NCBI GenBank assembly: GCA_011526585.1
Contig: WYBB01000161.1
Location: 26,283-90,282 of the forward strand
Direction of reading: 5' to 3'
Length of the DNA stretch: 64,000 nt
Source of the DNA: Deltaproteobacteria bacterium
GTDB lineage: Bacteria; Myxococcota_A; UBA9042; PHBI01
Made by a program: the position numbers and the translations under genes
Shown here: one piece after another, positions 41,714 to 50,859 of the stretch
Layout: each line of letters starts with the position of its first letter
How positions within the stretch are numbered: the stretch's first letter is position 1
Notes under the pieces: generated by a model
Told to the model about the DNA's origin: nothing
The model's input: the letters and a program-made list of their open reading frames with translations, nothing else
Database searches by the model: none

Positions 41714-42949
41714 ATGACCGAGACCGCCGAAGACCTCGCCGAACGCTTCGAAGCCTTCCAGGCGATGAAGCTCAAGCTCGACATGACGCGCGGCAAGCCG
41801 GCGGCCGACCAGCTCGACCTCGCCGACGGCCTGCTCGAGGCCGTCTCCAGCGAGGAGTTCAAGGCGCTCGACGGCACCGACACCCGCAACTACGGCGGCC
41901 TGGAGGGGCTGCCCGAGGCGCGCCAGCTCTTCGCGCAGCTCTTCGACGTGCACGTCGCCGAGGTGCTCGTCGGCGGCAACTCGAGCCTCGAGATGATGCA
42001 CGACACGCTCATGCGCGCGCACGTCTTCGGCGTGCCCGGCGGCGACGGCCCGTGGTCGCGCGGGCCGGTCAAGTGGCTCTGCCCGGCGCCGGGCTACGAC
42101 CGCCACTTCGCCATCACCCAGCACCTCGGCTACGAGCTCGTCACCGTGCCGCTCACCGGCCACGGCCCGGACATGGACGTCGTCGAGCGGCTCGCCGCCG
42201 AGGATCCGACGGTCAAGGGGATCTGGATCGTCCCGAAGTACGCGAACCCGACCGGCGAGTCGGTCTCCGCCGAGGGCGTGCGCCGCCTCGCCGAGATGCG
42301 CACCGCCGCGTCCGACTTCCGCATCATGTGGGACGACGCCTACACCGTGCACCACCTCGGACCGGAGCGCGACGAGGTGCCCAACCTCCTCGACGCCTGC
42401 CAGACCGCCGGCAACCCCAACCGTGTCTTCATGTTCGCGTCGACCTCCAAGGTGAGCTTCGCCGGCGCCGGCGTCGCCGCGATGGCCGCCAACGAGGCCA
42501 ACATCGCCTGGACGCGCCAGCACATGGCCAAGCAGACGATCGGCCCCGACAAGGTGAACCAGCTGCGCCACGTGCGCTTCTTCAAGGACCTCGCCGGGAT
42601 CGAGGCGCACATGCGCCGGCACGCCGACATCCTCAAGCCGAAGTTCGACGCGGTCGAGCGCGTGCTCTCCGAGGAGCTCGGCGACAACGGCGCCATCGCG
42701 ACCTGGACCCGCCCGCGCGGCGGCTACTTCATCAGCCTCGACACCCCGCCCGGCCACGCGCGCGAGGTCGTGCGCCTCGCCGGCGAGGCCGGCGTCAAGC
42801 TCACCGAGGCCGGCGCGACCTTCCCGTACGGCAAGGACCCGCACGACCGCAACATCCGCCTCGCGCCGAGCTACCCGACGCTCCTCGAGATCGAGCTCGC
42901 CACGCGCGTCGTCGCGACCTGCATCAAGCTCGCGGTCGCGCGCTCGTGA
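41714..42949 (+). CDS. Aspartate aminotransferase (class I-type, PF12897-like)
   Basis: A 411-residue protein with ATG 41714 preceded by CCAGGAGAC. It opens with LDMTRGKPAADQLDL, which marks the distinct aspartate aminotransferase branch of PF12897. It also has NYGGLEGLPEAR, VGGNSSLEMMHDTL, NPTGESV, DDAYTVHHL and FASTSKVSFAGAG, the last holding the PLP lysine. It converts aspartate and 2-oxoglutarate to oxaloacetate and glutamate. Its stop overlaps the GTG of the next gene (GTGA). Confidence 0.85.
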   Translation: MTETAEDLAERFEAFQAMKLKLDMTRGKPAADQLDLADGLLEAVSSEEFKALDGTDTRNYGGLEGLPEARQLFAQLFDVHVAEVLVGGNSSLEMMHDTLMRAHVFGVPGGDGPWSRGPVKWLCPAPGYDRHFAITQHLGYELVTVPLTGHGPDMDVVERLAAEDPTVKGIWIVPKYANPTGESVSAEGVRRLAEMRTAASDFRIMWDDAYTVHHLGPERDEVPNLLDACQTAGNPNRVFMFASTSKVSFAGAGVAAMAANEANIAWTRQHMAKQTIGPDKVNQLRHVRFFKDLAGIEAHMRRHADILKPKFDAVERVLSEELGDNGAIATWTRPRGGYFISLDTPPGHAREVVRLAGEAGVKLTEAGATFPYGKDPHDRNIRLAPSYPTLLEIELATRVVATCIKLAVARS

Positions 42950-44238
42950 TCGAGCAGCTCGAGCGCCTGGAGCGCGAGACGGCCCGCGCCACCGAGGCGG
43001 CCTTCCATCTCGCGCACAACGCCGCCGCCACGCGCTTCCTCCTCGACGAGGTCAAGGCGCCGCACGCGCCGGAGATCGCGATCGCGCTCGACCACCCGAG
43101 CGACGGGCCCTTCCTCGTCGCCTCGCGCGACGGCGCGCCGATCGCCTGCCTGCGCCGCGGCGCGCGCCCGAAGGAGCCGATCGTCACGCGCGCCCAGCTC
43201 GAAGCCGCCGCCCAGCGCCACGACAGCCTGCGCGGTGACGTGCTGCGCTGGGGCGATCACCCGGTGCGCGATCCGGATGTGCCAGGTTTCCGCAATCTCT
43301 TCAGAACCTTGTTCGATGCGGCCGAGACCCTGCCGCGCGAGACCCTGCGCGCGCTGACCCCTTTCCTGCCGCTGGTCTTCGAGCGGCTGCCCGCGCTCTG
43401 GTACGCCTGCGACGACGTCCTGCGCGACTTCGTCAAGCGCAGCGCCGAGCGCATCCTCGCGCTCGCGACCTCGGGCGTGGACCTCCCCGCGCGCGAGGCC
43501 GAGCAGGTCCGCCGCACCTACCGGCTGCACTGGGCGGTCGGGCACCTGCAGGCGCTCTTCTCGCAAGCCGACGACGAGGTGCTCCTGCAGACCTCGGGCG
43601 GCATCATCAAGGGCGCCGCGCCGATCCGCGCCACGCGCTTCGGCTACTGGCCGGTCGCGCTGCGCGGCCTCTCGCTCTGCGGGCGCCTGGGCCCGACCCT
43701 CCTGACCGGGCTCGAGCACGGCCTCAAGGCCCCGCCCGACACCGTGCACGAGGCCCTGACCTCGGCGCACGGCCTCGCCTTCGTCGGCGCCGCGCACCCG
43801 CGTTACCGCCACGACATCGCCGCGCACCTCTCCGACACCTTCGAGTCGCTCGACCCGCGCACCGGCTGGCTCGCGCGCGAGCGCTCGCTGCTCGCCGAGG
43901 CGCTCAACGAGCTCGTCACGAGCCCGGACGAAGCCGAGCGCGAGCTCCTGAGCCACCTCGACGCGCTGCGCTCCCGCGGCGTCGAGATCCCGCCCGCACG
44001 CGCGCTCACGGCGCTCGCCCACCTGCCGATCGCGCTGCACGGCCGCGTCGCCCTCGTGCTCTTGCGCCACGGCCTCGGCGCCTTCGCGCGCACCCCGATC
44101 GCCGATCTCTACCCGAGCGCGCACGAGCTCGCGCAGGCCGAGCACGTCCCCGATCCGCTCGGCGCCGGCCTCGAGCTCTTCGCGATCGCGGTCGAGCACC
44201 TCGCGCGCGTTCGTGGCAACGGCGGCTCGCGAACCTGA
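42946..44238 (+). CDS. Helical protein of unknown function
   Basis: A 430-residue protein, Leu- and Ala-rich, predicted mostly helical, with no signal peptide, membrane segment or Cys cluster. Around residue 240 a less polar region contains TRFGYWPVALRGLSLCGRLGP. I do not recognise a family or motif. It starts within the stop of the aspartate aminotransferase gene (GTGA), so the two are translated together. No functional clue beyond that. Confidence 0.55.
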   Translation: MIEQLERLERETARATEAAFHLAHNAAATRFLLDEVKAPHAPEIAIALDHPSDGPFLVASRDGAPIACLRRGARPKEPIVTRAQLEAAAQRHDSLRGDVLRWGDHPVRDPDVPGFRNLFRTLFDAAETLPRETLRALTPFLPLVFERLPALWYACDDVLRDFVKRSAERILALATSGVDLPAREAEQVRRTYRLHWAVGHLQALFSQADDEVLLQTSGGIIKGAAPIRATRFGYWPVALRGLSLCGRLGPTLLTGLEHGLKAPPDTVHEALTSAHGLAFVGAAHPRYRHDIAAHLSDTFESLDPRTGWLARERSLLAEALNELVTSPDEAERELLSHLDALRSRGVEIPPARALTALAHLPIALHGRVALVLLRHGLGAFARTPIADLYPSAHELAQAEHVPDPLGAGLELFAIAVEHLARVRGNGGSRT

Positions 44239-44329
44239 GCGTCGTGGCACGTCCGCATCCGATGGTCCACCCGCGGGACATCCACGCGGCGGCTGACTCG
44301 GTACCTTCGATCGCGTAGGGTGCCCGGCC

Positions 44330-47125
44330 ATGTTCCTCCGATCCCCGCCGATGCGCTCGCTCACCCTGCTCTTCATCGCCTCGCTCGCGGCCTGCGACGA
44401 CGACCCGGCCGCGCCCGACCACGACACCGGCGCCCCCGACACCACCGACACCACCGACACCATCGGGACCACCGGCGAGCCCGACGCCCAGCCGGACGCC
44501 ACCCCCGACGGCAACGCGGAGATCGACGAGCCGTTCCGCCCGATCGACCTCGCCGTCGTGCCACCCCCCGGCGCCGTGATCGCCGGCGTCGCCGACGAGC
44601 CTGCCCACCTCGTGCGGGGCCCCAAGGCCGAGGGACAGCTCGGCGACTTCGTGCTCGCCAACCACGAGGCGCGCTTCCTCGTCGAGGCCGTGCGCCCCGC
44701 CGGCGGCTATCGCCAGTTCGGCGGCAACCTCGTCGACGCCGATCTCCAGCCCGGCGGCGAGGATCGCTTCTCCGAGCTCTGGCTCATCTGGAACCTGCGC
44801 GCGTTTTCGCCCGATCGGATCGAGGTCGTCTCCGACGGCCGCGACGGCCTCGCCATCGTGCGCGCCACCGGCCGCACCACGCGCTACGCCTGGGTCGACG
44901 CGATCCTCGGCGATCTGCTCATCGCCGATCCAATCGATCTGCAGACGACCTACGAATACCGCCTCGCGCCCGACTCGCGCGTGCTCGAGCTCATTGTCAC
45001 TTTTGTCAACGACCAGGCCGAGCCGGCCGACGTGCGCCTGCCGCTCGTCGCGCTCAACATGGGCGACGGCGCGCCCGCCTTCACCCCGGGCCCCGGCCTG
45101 GCCTCGATCGGCAGCGGCACGCCCTGGGCCTGGACCGGCGGCGTCGGGCTCGCCCGCGCCTACGGCTTCTTCCCGCCGCCCGGCCTCACCCCGATCGCGC
45201 TCTTCCAGGAGACCAACGTCCAGATCTCCCAGCTCCCACGCTTCCAGCTCGAGCCCGGCCAGTCCCACGCGCTCACCTTCCGCGTCGTGGTCGCCGACGA
45301 CGGCACGACCTCGATCGAAGAGGCCCGCGCCGCGCTCGCCGACGAGCCGCTCGCCACCCTCTCCGGCCGCGTGCTCGGCGAGACGCCGTGGGCCGAGGAC
45401 GACGGCGAGGACCTGCCGAGCCACACCGGCGGCCGGAGCTGGGTCGCCGTCACCCGCGAGGCCGCCGTGATCGCGCTGACCCCCGTGCGCCCCGATGGCA
45501 CCTGGCGCGCCGCCGTGCCGCCCGGGGACGTACAGGTGCAGGCGCACGCTCCCGGGCGCGGCGCCTCCGAGCCGGCGCTCCTCACCGCGACGACGACACA
45601 CGCGCTCGACCTCGAGCTGCCCGCGCTCGGCGAGGTCACGGTGCGCGTGCGCGACCCCGACGGCGCGCACGTGCCCGCGCAGGTGACCTTCTTCCGCGTC
45701 GACGCGCCCTCGCCTTTTTCGCCCGAGGCGGTGCGCTTCGAGCCCGACTGGGGCCGCGGCCGGAGCCTCGTCGCCTTCCAGACCGGCTCGCAGGTCGTCG
45801 CCCACCTCCTGCCCGGCAGCTATCGCGTCGTCGCGAGCCGCGGCTACTCCTACGAGATCGCCGAGGCGCCGCTCGAGGTCGCGCCGGGCGCCGGCGACCC
45901 CTCGCAGCTCGTCGAGCTCACGATCGAGAAGGTCGTCGACGACGCCGGCTGGAGCGCCGCCGACCTCCACCTTCACGCCCTGTGGAGCCCCGACTCCGAG
46001 GTGCCCTACCCGGTGCGCCTGCGCCAGGCCGCCGCCAACGACGTCGCCCTGCCGGTCTTCACCGAGCACACCTACATGGGCCCGCTCGGCGAGGCCCGCG
46101 CCGCCGCCGGCGTCGACGCCTGGGTCACGCCGATCCCCGGCCAGGAGGTCTCGACCGTCGAGTACGGCCACTTCGGCGCCTTCCCGCTGGTCTACGACGC
46201 CGCGGCGCCCAGCGGCGGCGCCGTCTTCGAGCACGGCTGGGAGGGCACCGCGCTCTTCGACACGATCCGCGAGCAGCACGACGGCGACGTCATCGTGCAG
46301 GTCAACCACCCGCGCGTCTCGACCCGGATCTCGGCCTACTTCACGGCGATCGACCTCGACAGCCAGACCGGCGTCGCGGCCACGCGCGAGCGCTGGACCA
46401 GCGGCTGGGACACGCTCGAGGTCTTCAACGGCGGCTGTGGCGGCGGCGGCGGCAACGCGCAGGCGCTCGAGGACTGGATGAACCTCAACGACCTCGGCCT
46501 GAAGAAGACGCTCTCCTCCGGCTCCGACAGCCACAGCGAGGCCGCCGGCCTCGGCCACCCGCGGAGCTGGATCGAGGTCGAGCGCGACCTCGTCGAGCTC
46601 GACGACGAGGCGATCGTCGCGCCGCTGCGCGCGCGCAAGAGCTTCGTGTCGTGCGGGCCGTTCGTGCGCTTTTCGGCCGCCGACGGCACGCCGATGGGCG
46701 GGCTCGGCGCGCTCGCCGCCGACGGCGCCGCGCGCTTCTTCGTGCAGGTCGAAGCGCCGAGCTGGATGCAGGTCGATCGCGTGCGCCTCCTCGAAAACGG
46801 CGTGATCGTCGACGAGGTCGCGCTCGACGACTGGCCGCGTCCGGCCGACCTCAGGCCCGCCGTACGCTTCATGGGCGAGCTCTCGGCGACGCCGCGCGCC
46901 GACGCCTGGTACGTCATCGAGGTCATCGGCTCGGGTGGCCTCTGGCCGATCGAGCCCGGCGAGGATCCCTACGCGATGACCAACCCGATCGACATCGACG
47001 CCGACGGCGACGGCGCGTGGACACCGCCCGCCCAGACCCGCACCACCCGGCCGGACACGAGACGCCGCCTGCCGTCGCCCGCCGGGCACGAGCACGGCCA
47101 CCACCACCACCACCACCACGAGTGA
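44330..47125 (+). CDS. CehA/McbA-type PHP metallohydrolase lipoprotein with natural poly-His tail
   Basis: A 931-residue protein; ATG 44351 would give a shorter signal peptide and is equally possible. Lipobox SLAAC is followed by an Asp/Thr-rich linker. Residues 70-540 are beta-rich domains. From about 540 a PHP-type hydrolase domain appears: ADLHLHALWSPDSE, TEHTYMG, VNHPRVST and SSGSDSHSEA supply the expected metal ligands. CehA and McbA relatives hydrolyse carbamates, but most homologues have unknown substrates. The C-terminus is HEHGHHHHHHHE, a natural metal-binding tail on a cell-surface or periplasmic enzyme. Confidence 0.8.
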   Translation: MFLRSPPMRSLTLLFIASLAACDDDPAAPDHDTGAPDTTDTTDTIGTTGEPDAQPDATPDGNAEIDEPFRPIDLAVVPPPGAVIAGVADEPAHLVRGPKAEGQLGDFVLANHEARFLVEAVRPAGGYRQFGGNLVDADLQPGGEDRFSELWLIWNLRAFSPDRIEVVSDGRDGLAIVRATGRTTRYAWVDAILGDLLIADPIDLQTTYEYRLAPDSRVLELIVTFVNDQAEPADVRLPLVALNMGDGAPAFTPGPGLASIGSGTPWAWTGGVGLARAYGFFPPPGLTPIALFQETNVQISQLPRFQLEPGQSHALTFRVVVADDGTTSIEEARAALADEPLATLSGRVLGETPWAEDDGEDLPSHTGGRSWVAVTREAAVIALTPVRPDGTWRAAVPPGDVQVQAHAPGRGASEPALLTATTTHALDLELPALGEVTVRVRDPDGAHVPAQVTFFRVDAPSPFSPEAVRFEPDWGRGRSLVAFQTGSQVVAHLLPGSYRVVASRGYSYEIAEAPLEVAPGAGDPSQLVELTIEKVVDDAGWSAADLHLHALWSPDSEVPYPVRLRQAAANDVALPVFTEHTYMGPLGEARAAAGVDAWVTPIPGQEVSTVEYGHFGAFPLVYDAAAPSGGAVFEHGWEGTALFDTIREQHDGDVIVQVNHPRVSTRISAYFTAIDLDSQTGVAATRERWTSGWDTLEVFNGGCGGGGGNAQALEDWMNLNDLGLKKTLSSGSDSHSEAAGLGHPRSWIEVERDLVELDDEAIVAPLRARKSFVSCGPFVRFSAADGTPMGGLGALAADGAARFFVQVEAPSWMQVDRVRLLENGVIVDEVALDDWPRPADLRPAVRFMGELSATPRADAWYVIEVIGSGGLWPIEPGEDPYAMTNPIDIDADGDGAWTPPAQTRTTRPDTRRRLPSPAGHEHGHHHHHHHE

Positions 47126-47186
47126 TCTGTCGGCCGCACCGAACTTTCGGTAGGATCCCCATCTCCACGAAGGGAGGGCGCGGCCG

Positions 47187-48032
47187 ATGTCGTTTCCCGC
47201 TGGCAGCTTCCGCCACGAGCGTCGCTACGCCGGCCCGCTCCAGGCGGTCATCCTCGACTGGGCAGGCACCACGATGGACTACGGCTGCCTCGCGCCGCCG
47301 GCGGCCTTCGTCGAGGCCTATCGCCGCCACGGCATCGCCATCACCATGGAGGAGGCGCGGCGGCCGATGGGCGCGCACAAGCGCGTTCACATCCAGCGCA
47401 TCGGCGAGATCCCGCGCGTGGCCGAGCTGTGGCGCGCGACCCACGGCGCGCCGCAGAGCGAGGCCGACATCGATCGCATCTTCGAGGTCTTCGTGCCGAT
47501 CCAGCTCGAGATCCTGCCGCGCTACGCGGACCTCGTGCCGGGCACGCTCGAGGCGGTCGCCGCGATCCGCGCGCGCGGCGCGAAGGTCGGCTCGACCACC
47601 GGCTACACGCTGGCGATGAACCGGCTCCTGCGCGACGAGGCCGCGCGTCGCGGCTATGGGCCCGACGAGATGGTCTCGGCCGACGAGGTGCCGGAGGGCC
47701 GCCCCGCCCCGTGGATGTGCCTCGAGAATGCCCGCCGCCTCGGCGCCTATCCGATGAGCGCGCTGGTCAAGGTCGGCGACACGCTGCCCGACATGCTCGA
47801 GGGGCTCGACGCCGGCATGTGGACGGTCGGCGTCGCGCTGACCGGCAACGAGGTCGGCCTCGCGAAGGCCGACTGGGACGCCCTCGCGCCCGAGGCGCAG
47901 CGCCGGCTGAGGGACCGCGCCTACGAACGCCTCTATGGGGTCGGTGCGCACTACGTCATCGACGGGATCTGGGAGCTCGAGCCGGTGCTCGACGCCATCG
48001 CCGGGCGCGTGCGCCGGGGCGAGCGCCCCTGA
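47187..48032 (+). CDS. phnX: Phosphonoacetaldehyde hydrolase
   Basis: A 281-residue HAD-family enzyme with ATG 47187 preceded by GGGAGG. The catalytic Asp loop is VILDWAGTTMDYG. The Schiff-base Lys characteristic of PhnX lies in RRPMGAHKRVH, and the KVGDTLPDMLEGL and TTGYT motifs complete the HAD core. It splits phosphonoacetaldehyde into acetaldehyde and phosphate. The partner aminotransferase PhnW is not in the window. A weak -10 (TAGGAT, 47151-47156) lies upstream. Confidence 0.9.
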   Translation: MSFPAGSFRHERRYAGPLQAVILDWAGTTMDYGCLAPPAAFVEAYRRHGIAITMEEARRPMGAHKRVHIQRIGEIPRVAELWRATHGAPQSEADIDRIFEVFVPIQLEILPRYADLVPGTLEAVAAIRARGAKVGSTTGYTLAMNRLLRDEAARRGYGPDEMVSADEVPEGRPAPWMCLENARRLGAYPMSALVKVGDTLPDMLEGLDAGMWTVGVALTGNEVGLAKADWDALAPEAQRRLRDRAYERLYGVGAHYVIDGIWELEPVLDAIAGRVRRGERP

Positions 48033-48057
48033 GCTGCCGAATCGCCGCGCAAGGCCC

Positions 48058-48089
48058 TATAACTATTCAGGTTCGTTGATTCGGAATCA
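48058..48089 (+). promoter_or_regulatory. AT-rich -10 and small inverted repeat before the zinc-ribbon gene
   Basis: TATAAC (48058-48063) is a good -10, followed by TGATT-cgg-AATCA (48077-48081 and 48085-48089), a short inverted repeat in the presumed leader that could be an operator. The -35 is poor. Confidence 0.35.
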
Positions 48090-48146
48090 TCCCGTTGGCG
48101 ATCGGGTTTCCCTTGTCGGTAGCTTTCGACCCGAGGAGAGACCCAG

Positions 48147-48458
48147 GTGAATCAACGCAGTCGCTGGAAGGATCACGGACATTGGCAGTGCCTGGCGCAC
48201 GTGCCGCCGATCTCGCTTCCTGCCTCGGCCCTGCGTTGCTGGATGGTCGGGTGCGGATCGCGTCCGCCCGAGGAAGAGCGCCCCGAAGAGGTGCCGGAGC
48301 CCGAGGTGAGCGAGGTGGCCTTCATCGGCCTGCCCGGCACCGAGCGCTGCGCCTTCGAAGGGTGCGGCAACGCCGCGCGGCCGGGCTCGAAGTATTGCAG
48401 CCGCGCCTGTTCCAACCGCAACGCCCGCAGGCGTCACAAGATCCGCAAGGCCGCCTGA
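48147..48458 (+). CDS. Small zinc-ribbon protein (CGNR-like)
   Basis: A 103-residue protein with start GTG 48147, eight bases after GAGGAG. The N-terminal 50 residues are uninformative. The C-terminal part reads CAFEGCGNAARPG, then YCSRACSNRNARRRH and a Lys/Arg-rich end. Four cysteines (CxxxxC...CxxxC) before a basic helix resemble the zinc fingers of CGNR-type DNA- or RNA-binding proteins. It could be a regulator of the adjacent phnX or hydantoinase genes. That is inference from position only. Confidence 0.55.
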   Translation: MNQRSRWKDHGHWQCLAHVPPISLPASALRCWMVGCGSRPPEEERPEEVPEPEVSEVAFIGLPGTERCAFEGCGNAARPGSKYCSRACSNRNARRRHKIRKAA

Positions 48459-48475
48459 GCCTGGGTCGCCGCGGG

Positions 48476-48504
48476 GTGACGTGGGCGTCCGGGGGCGGTA
48501 TGGT
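48476..48504 (+). promoter_or_regulatory. Promoter of the hydantoinase gene
   Basis: GTGACG (48476-48481), a 17-bp spacer and TATGGT (48499-48504), giving a leader of about 25 bases with GGAG before ATG 48534. Confidence 0.45.
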
Positions 48505-48533
48505 GCGCACCGTCTAGGCACGGAGCAGGCATC

Positions 48534-49970
48534 ATGGCGGTACTGGTACGCGGCGGAACGGTGGTCACGGCGGAAGGTGAGACGCGCGCGGACGTGCTCT
48601 GCCAGGGCGAGCAGATCCTCGCCATCGGGCAGGCGATCGAGGCGCCCGGCGCGACGGTCGTCGACGCCGGCGGCTGCTACGTCATGCCGGGCGGGATCGA
48701 TCCGCACACCCACATGGAGCTGCCGTTCATGGGCACGGTGGCGTCCGAGGACTTCTACACCGGCACGTGCGCGGCGATGGCCGGCGGCACCACGACGATC
48801 ATCGACTTCGTGATCCCCGACCCGAAGGAGCGCATCCTCGACGCCTACAAGAAGTGGCGCGGCTGGGCCGAGAAGGCCGCCGGCGACTACAGCTTCCACG
48901 TCGCCATCACCTGGTGGGACGAGTCGGTGCACCGCGACATGGGCGCGCTGGTCGAACACCACGGGGTCAACAGCTTCAAGCACTTCATGGCGTACAAGAA
49001 CGCGATCATGTGCGACGACGAGACCCTGGTGAAGAGCTTCAAGCGCTGCCGCGAGCTCGGCGCGCTCTGCACCGTGCACGCCGAAAACGGCGAGCTCGTC
49101 TTCCAGCTGCAGGCCGACACCTTCGCCGCCGGGATCGCCGGCCCCGAGGGGCACCCGCTCTCGCGCCCGCCCGAGGTCGAGGGCGAGGCAGCCAACCGCG
49201 CCATCCGCATCGCCGAGGTCCTCGGCGTGCCGCTCTACCTCGTGCACACCTCCTGCATCGACGCGCTCGAGGCGGTGACGCGCGCGCGCCTCGAAGGCCA
49301 GCGCGTCTTCGCCGAGGTGCTCGCGGGCCACCTCCTGATCGACGACTCGGTCTATCGCCACGAGGACTGGCGCCACGCCGCGCACCACGTCATGTCGCCG
49401 CCCTTCCGCCCGAAGGAGCACCAGGACGCGCTCTGGCGCGGCCTCATGAGCGGCATGCTGCAGACGACCGCCACCGATCACTGCTGCTTCAAGACCGCGC
49501 AGAAGGCGATGGGACGCGAGGACTTCCGCAAGATCCCCAACGGCACCGGCGGCGTCGAGGATCGCATGGCCGTGCTCTGGCACCACGGCGTCGGCAAGGG
49601 CCGCCTCACGCCCAGCGAGTTCGTGCGCGTCACCTCGACCAACGCCGCCCAGATCTTCAACATCTACCCGAAGAAGGGCGCGATCCAGGTCGGCGCCGAC
49701 GCCGATCTCGTGGTCTGGGACCCGCACGCCACACGCACGATCTCGGCGAAGACCCACCACCAGAACATCGACTTCAACATCTTCGAGGGCATGACCGTGA
49801 CCGGCGCCGCCGTGACCACGCTCTCGCGCGGCGAGATCGTCTGGGACCGCCACGAGCTCCGCGCCGAGCGCGGCCGAGGCCAGTACGTCGCGCGCCCGCC
49901 GTTCCCGAGCTACTGGGACGCCCAGATGCGGCGCAACAAGCTCGCGACCCCGAGCGCCGTCAGTCGATGA
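48534..49970 (+). CDS. Dihydropyrimidinase / hydantoinase
   Basis: A 478-residue amidohydrolase of the usual length. The order is MPGGIDPHTHMELPF (first metal His pair), HFMAYKNAI (the Lys that becomes carboxylated and bridges the two zincs), TVHAENGE, YLVHTS, and TTATDHCCF for the last Asp ligand. It opens the ring of dihydrouracil, dihydrothymine or hydantoins in the cytosol. The next gene starts in its stop (ATGA). No dpyA or beta-ureidopropionase is visible, so the physiological pathway is uncertain. Confidence 0.9.
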   Translation: MAVLVRGGTVVTAEGETRADVLCQGEQILAIGQAIEAPGATVVDAGGCYVMPGGIDPHTHMELPFMGTVASEDFYTGTCAAMAGGTTTIIDFVIPDPKERILDAYKKWRGWAEKAAGDYSFHVAITWWDESVHRDMGALVEHHGVNSFKHFMAYKNAIMCDDETLVKSFKRCRELGALCTVHAENGELVFQLQADTFAAGIAGPEGHPLSRPPEVEGEAANRAIRIAEVLGVPLYLVHTSCIDALEAVTRARLEGQRVFAEVLAGHLLIDDSVYRHEDWRHAAHHVMSPPFRPKEHQDALWRGLMSGMLQTTATDHCCFKTAQKAMGREDFRKIPNGTGGVEDRMAVLWHHGVGKGRLTPSEFVRVTSTNAAQIFNIYPKKGAIQVGADADLVVWDPHATRTISAKTHHQNIDFNIFEGMTVTGAAVTTLSRGEIVWDRHELRAERGRGQYVARPPFPSYWDAQMRRNKLATPSAVSR

Positions 49971-50356
49971 CCTCCCGCGCTCTGCTCGCGTGCATCGTGC
50001 TCGTCGGGGCCGCCGCATGCGACGACGCGCCGCGCGCCGAGTCACACGGCGCGCCGACCGGCTCGACCTGCCCGCCCGACAACACCCTGACCTACCAGAG
50101 CTTCGGCCAGGACTTCATGACGGCGTACTGCACGCGCTGCCACGCCTCGACACTGAGCGGGCCGGACCGCCTCGACGCGCCGGTCGGCTACGACTTCGAC
50201 ACGCTAGGCGGCGTGCGCCAGCACCTCGCGCACATCGACGTTCACGCCGCGGCGGGGCCCCTGACCGTCAACGATGGCATGCCGGAGACCGATCCGCGCC
50301 CCTCCGTGGAGGAGCGCAGGATGCTCGGGCAGTGGATCGCTTGCGGGGCGCCCTGA
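49967..50356 (+). CDS. c-type cytochrome lipoprotein (single CxxCH)
   Basis: A 129-residue lipoprotein (lipobox GAAAC, Cys18). One heme motif is visible, CTRCH (about 55-59). Flanking segments TYQSFGQDF and a late VEERRMLGQWIACGAP agree with small monoheme proteins of Myxococcota, in which the last part contains the usual helix near the heme. It is likely a membrane-tethered electron carrier facing the periplasm. Its coupling to a hydantoinase gene is odd and may be coincidental. Confidence 0.7.
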   Translation: MTSRALLACIVLVGAAACDDAPRAESHGAPTGSTCPPDNTLTYQSFGQDFMTAYCTRCHASTLSGPDRLDAPVGYDFDTLGGVRQHLAHIDVHAAAGPLTVNDGMPETDPRPSVEERRMLGQWIACGAP

Positions 50357-50379
50357 GGCCCCCCTGAGGGATCAGGACA

Positions 50380-50398
50380 GGCGGCCGCGAGGGCCGCC
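50380..50398. terminator. Hairpin between convergent genes
   Basis: Perfect 7-bp stem ggcggcc (50380-50386) with ggccgcc (50392-50398) and a five-base loop. No T-run on either side, so it is a weak candidate for a bidirectional stop. Confidence 0.35.
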
Positions 50399-50415
50399 AC
50401 GAAGATGGAATCGGA

Positions 50416-50742
50416 CTACTCGTCCTCGCCGGGATCGTCCTCGTACTCTTCTTCGTCGAGGTCCTCGTCGTCGTCGAGGTCGTCGTCGTCGAAGTCGTCG
50501 TCGAGGTCGTCATCGAGATCGTCCTCGTCCTCGAAGTCGTCGTCGTCGTCCTCTTCCTCGTCTTCGTCCTCGTCGTCCCAGTCGTCGTCGTCCTCGTCGT
50601 CGAGGTCGTCCTCTTCGTCCTCGTCCTCGTCCTCGTCCTCTTCGTCCTCGTCCTCTTCCTCCTCGTCTTCGTCGTCGTCGTCGTCATTGCGACCGAAGTT
50701 GAGGATCTCGAGGAGTTCCCAGGCGTTGTCGGTGAGCAGCAT
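50416..50742 (-). CDS. Small hyperacidic protein
   Basis: A 108-residue protein with start ATG 50742 just behind AGAAGG. The first 19 residues (MLLTDNAWELLEILNFGRN) look like an amphipathic helix. The remaining 89 or so are almost only Asp and Glu, broken at intervals by a single Leu, Trp, Phe or Tyr. The tail has no other recognisable structure. It could act as a polyanion mimic or a chaperone-like, DNA-competing tail, but this is speculation. The other strand reads as a run of Ser, which is a shadow. Confidence 0.6.
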   Translation of the reverse strand: MLLTDNAWELLEILNFGRNDDDDDEDEEEEDEDEEDEDEDEDEEDDLDDEDDDDWDDEDEDEEEDDDDDFEDEDDLDDDLDDDFDDDDLDDDEDLDEEEYEDDPGEDE

Positions 50743-50859
50743 GGCCTTCTCTCTGAAGTTGCGCCGCAATCTTGAGGCGCGGGAACGAATCGCGCAAGCG
50801 TCCGAGTGCAACTGTCTCTTCGCCGGCTGCGGCTTCCTGCCTTCCTTGGCGCGCCCTTG

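Noticed and set aside
44006..47119. A 1037-residue open frame opposite the PHP lipoprotein
   Set aside because: Composition (Val, Ala, Gly, Arg, Asp) is that of a shadow; the plus strand has a signal peptide, PHP motifs and natural composition.
47090..47122. Poly-His tail as a cloning artefact
   Set aside because: The run is at the natural stop codon of a gene in chromosomal context, with native codons and downstream genes in place; no vector sequence is visible.
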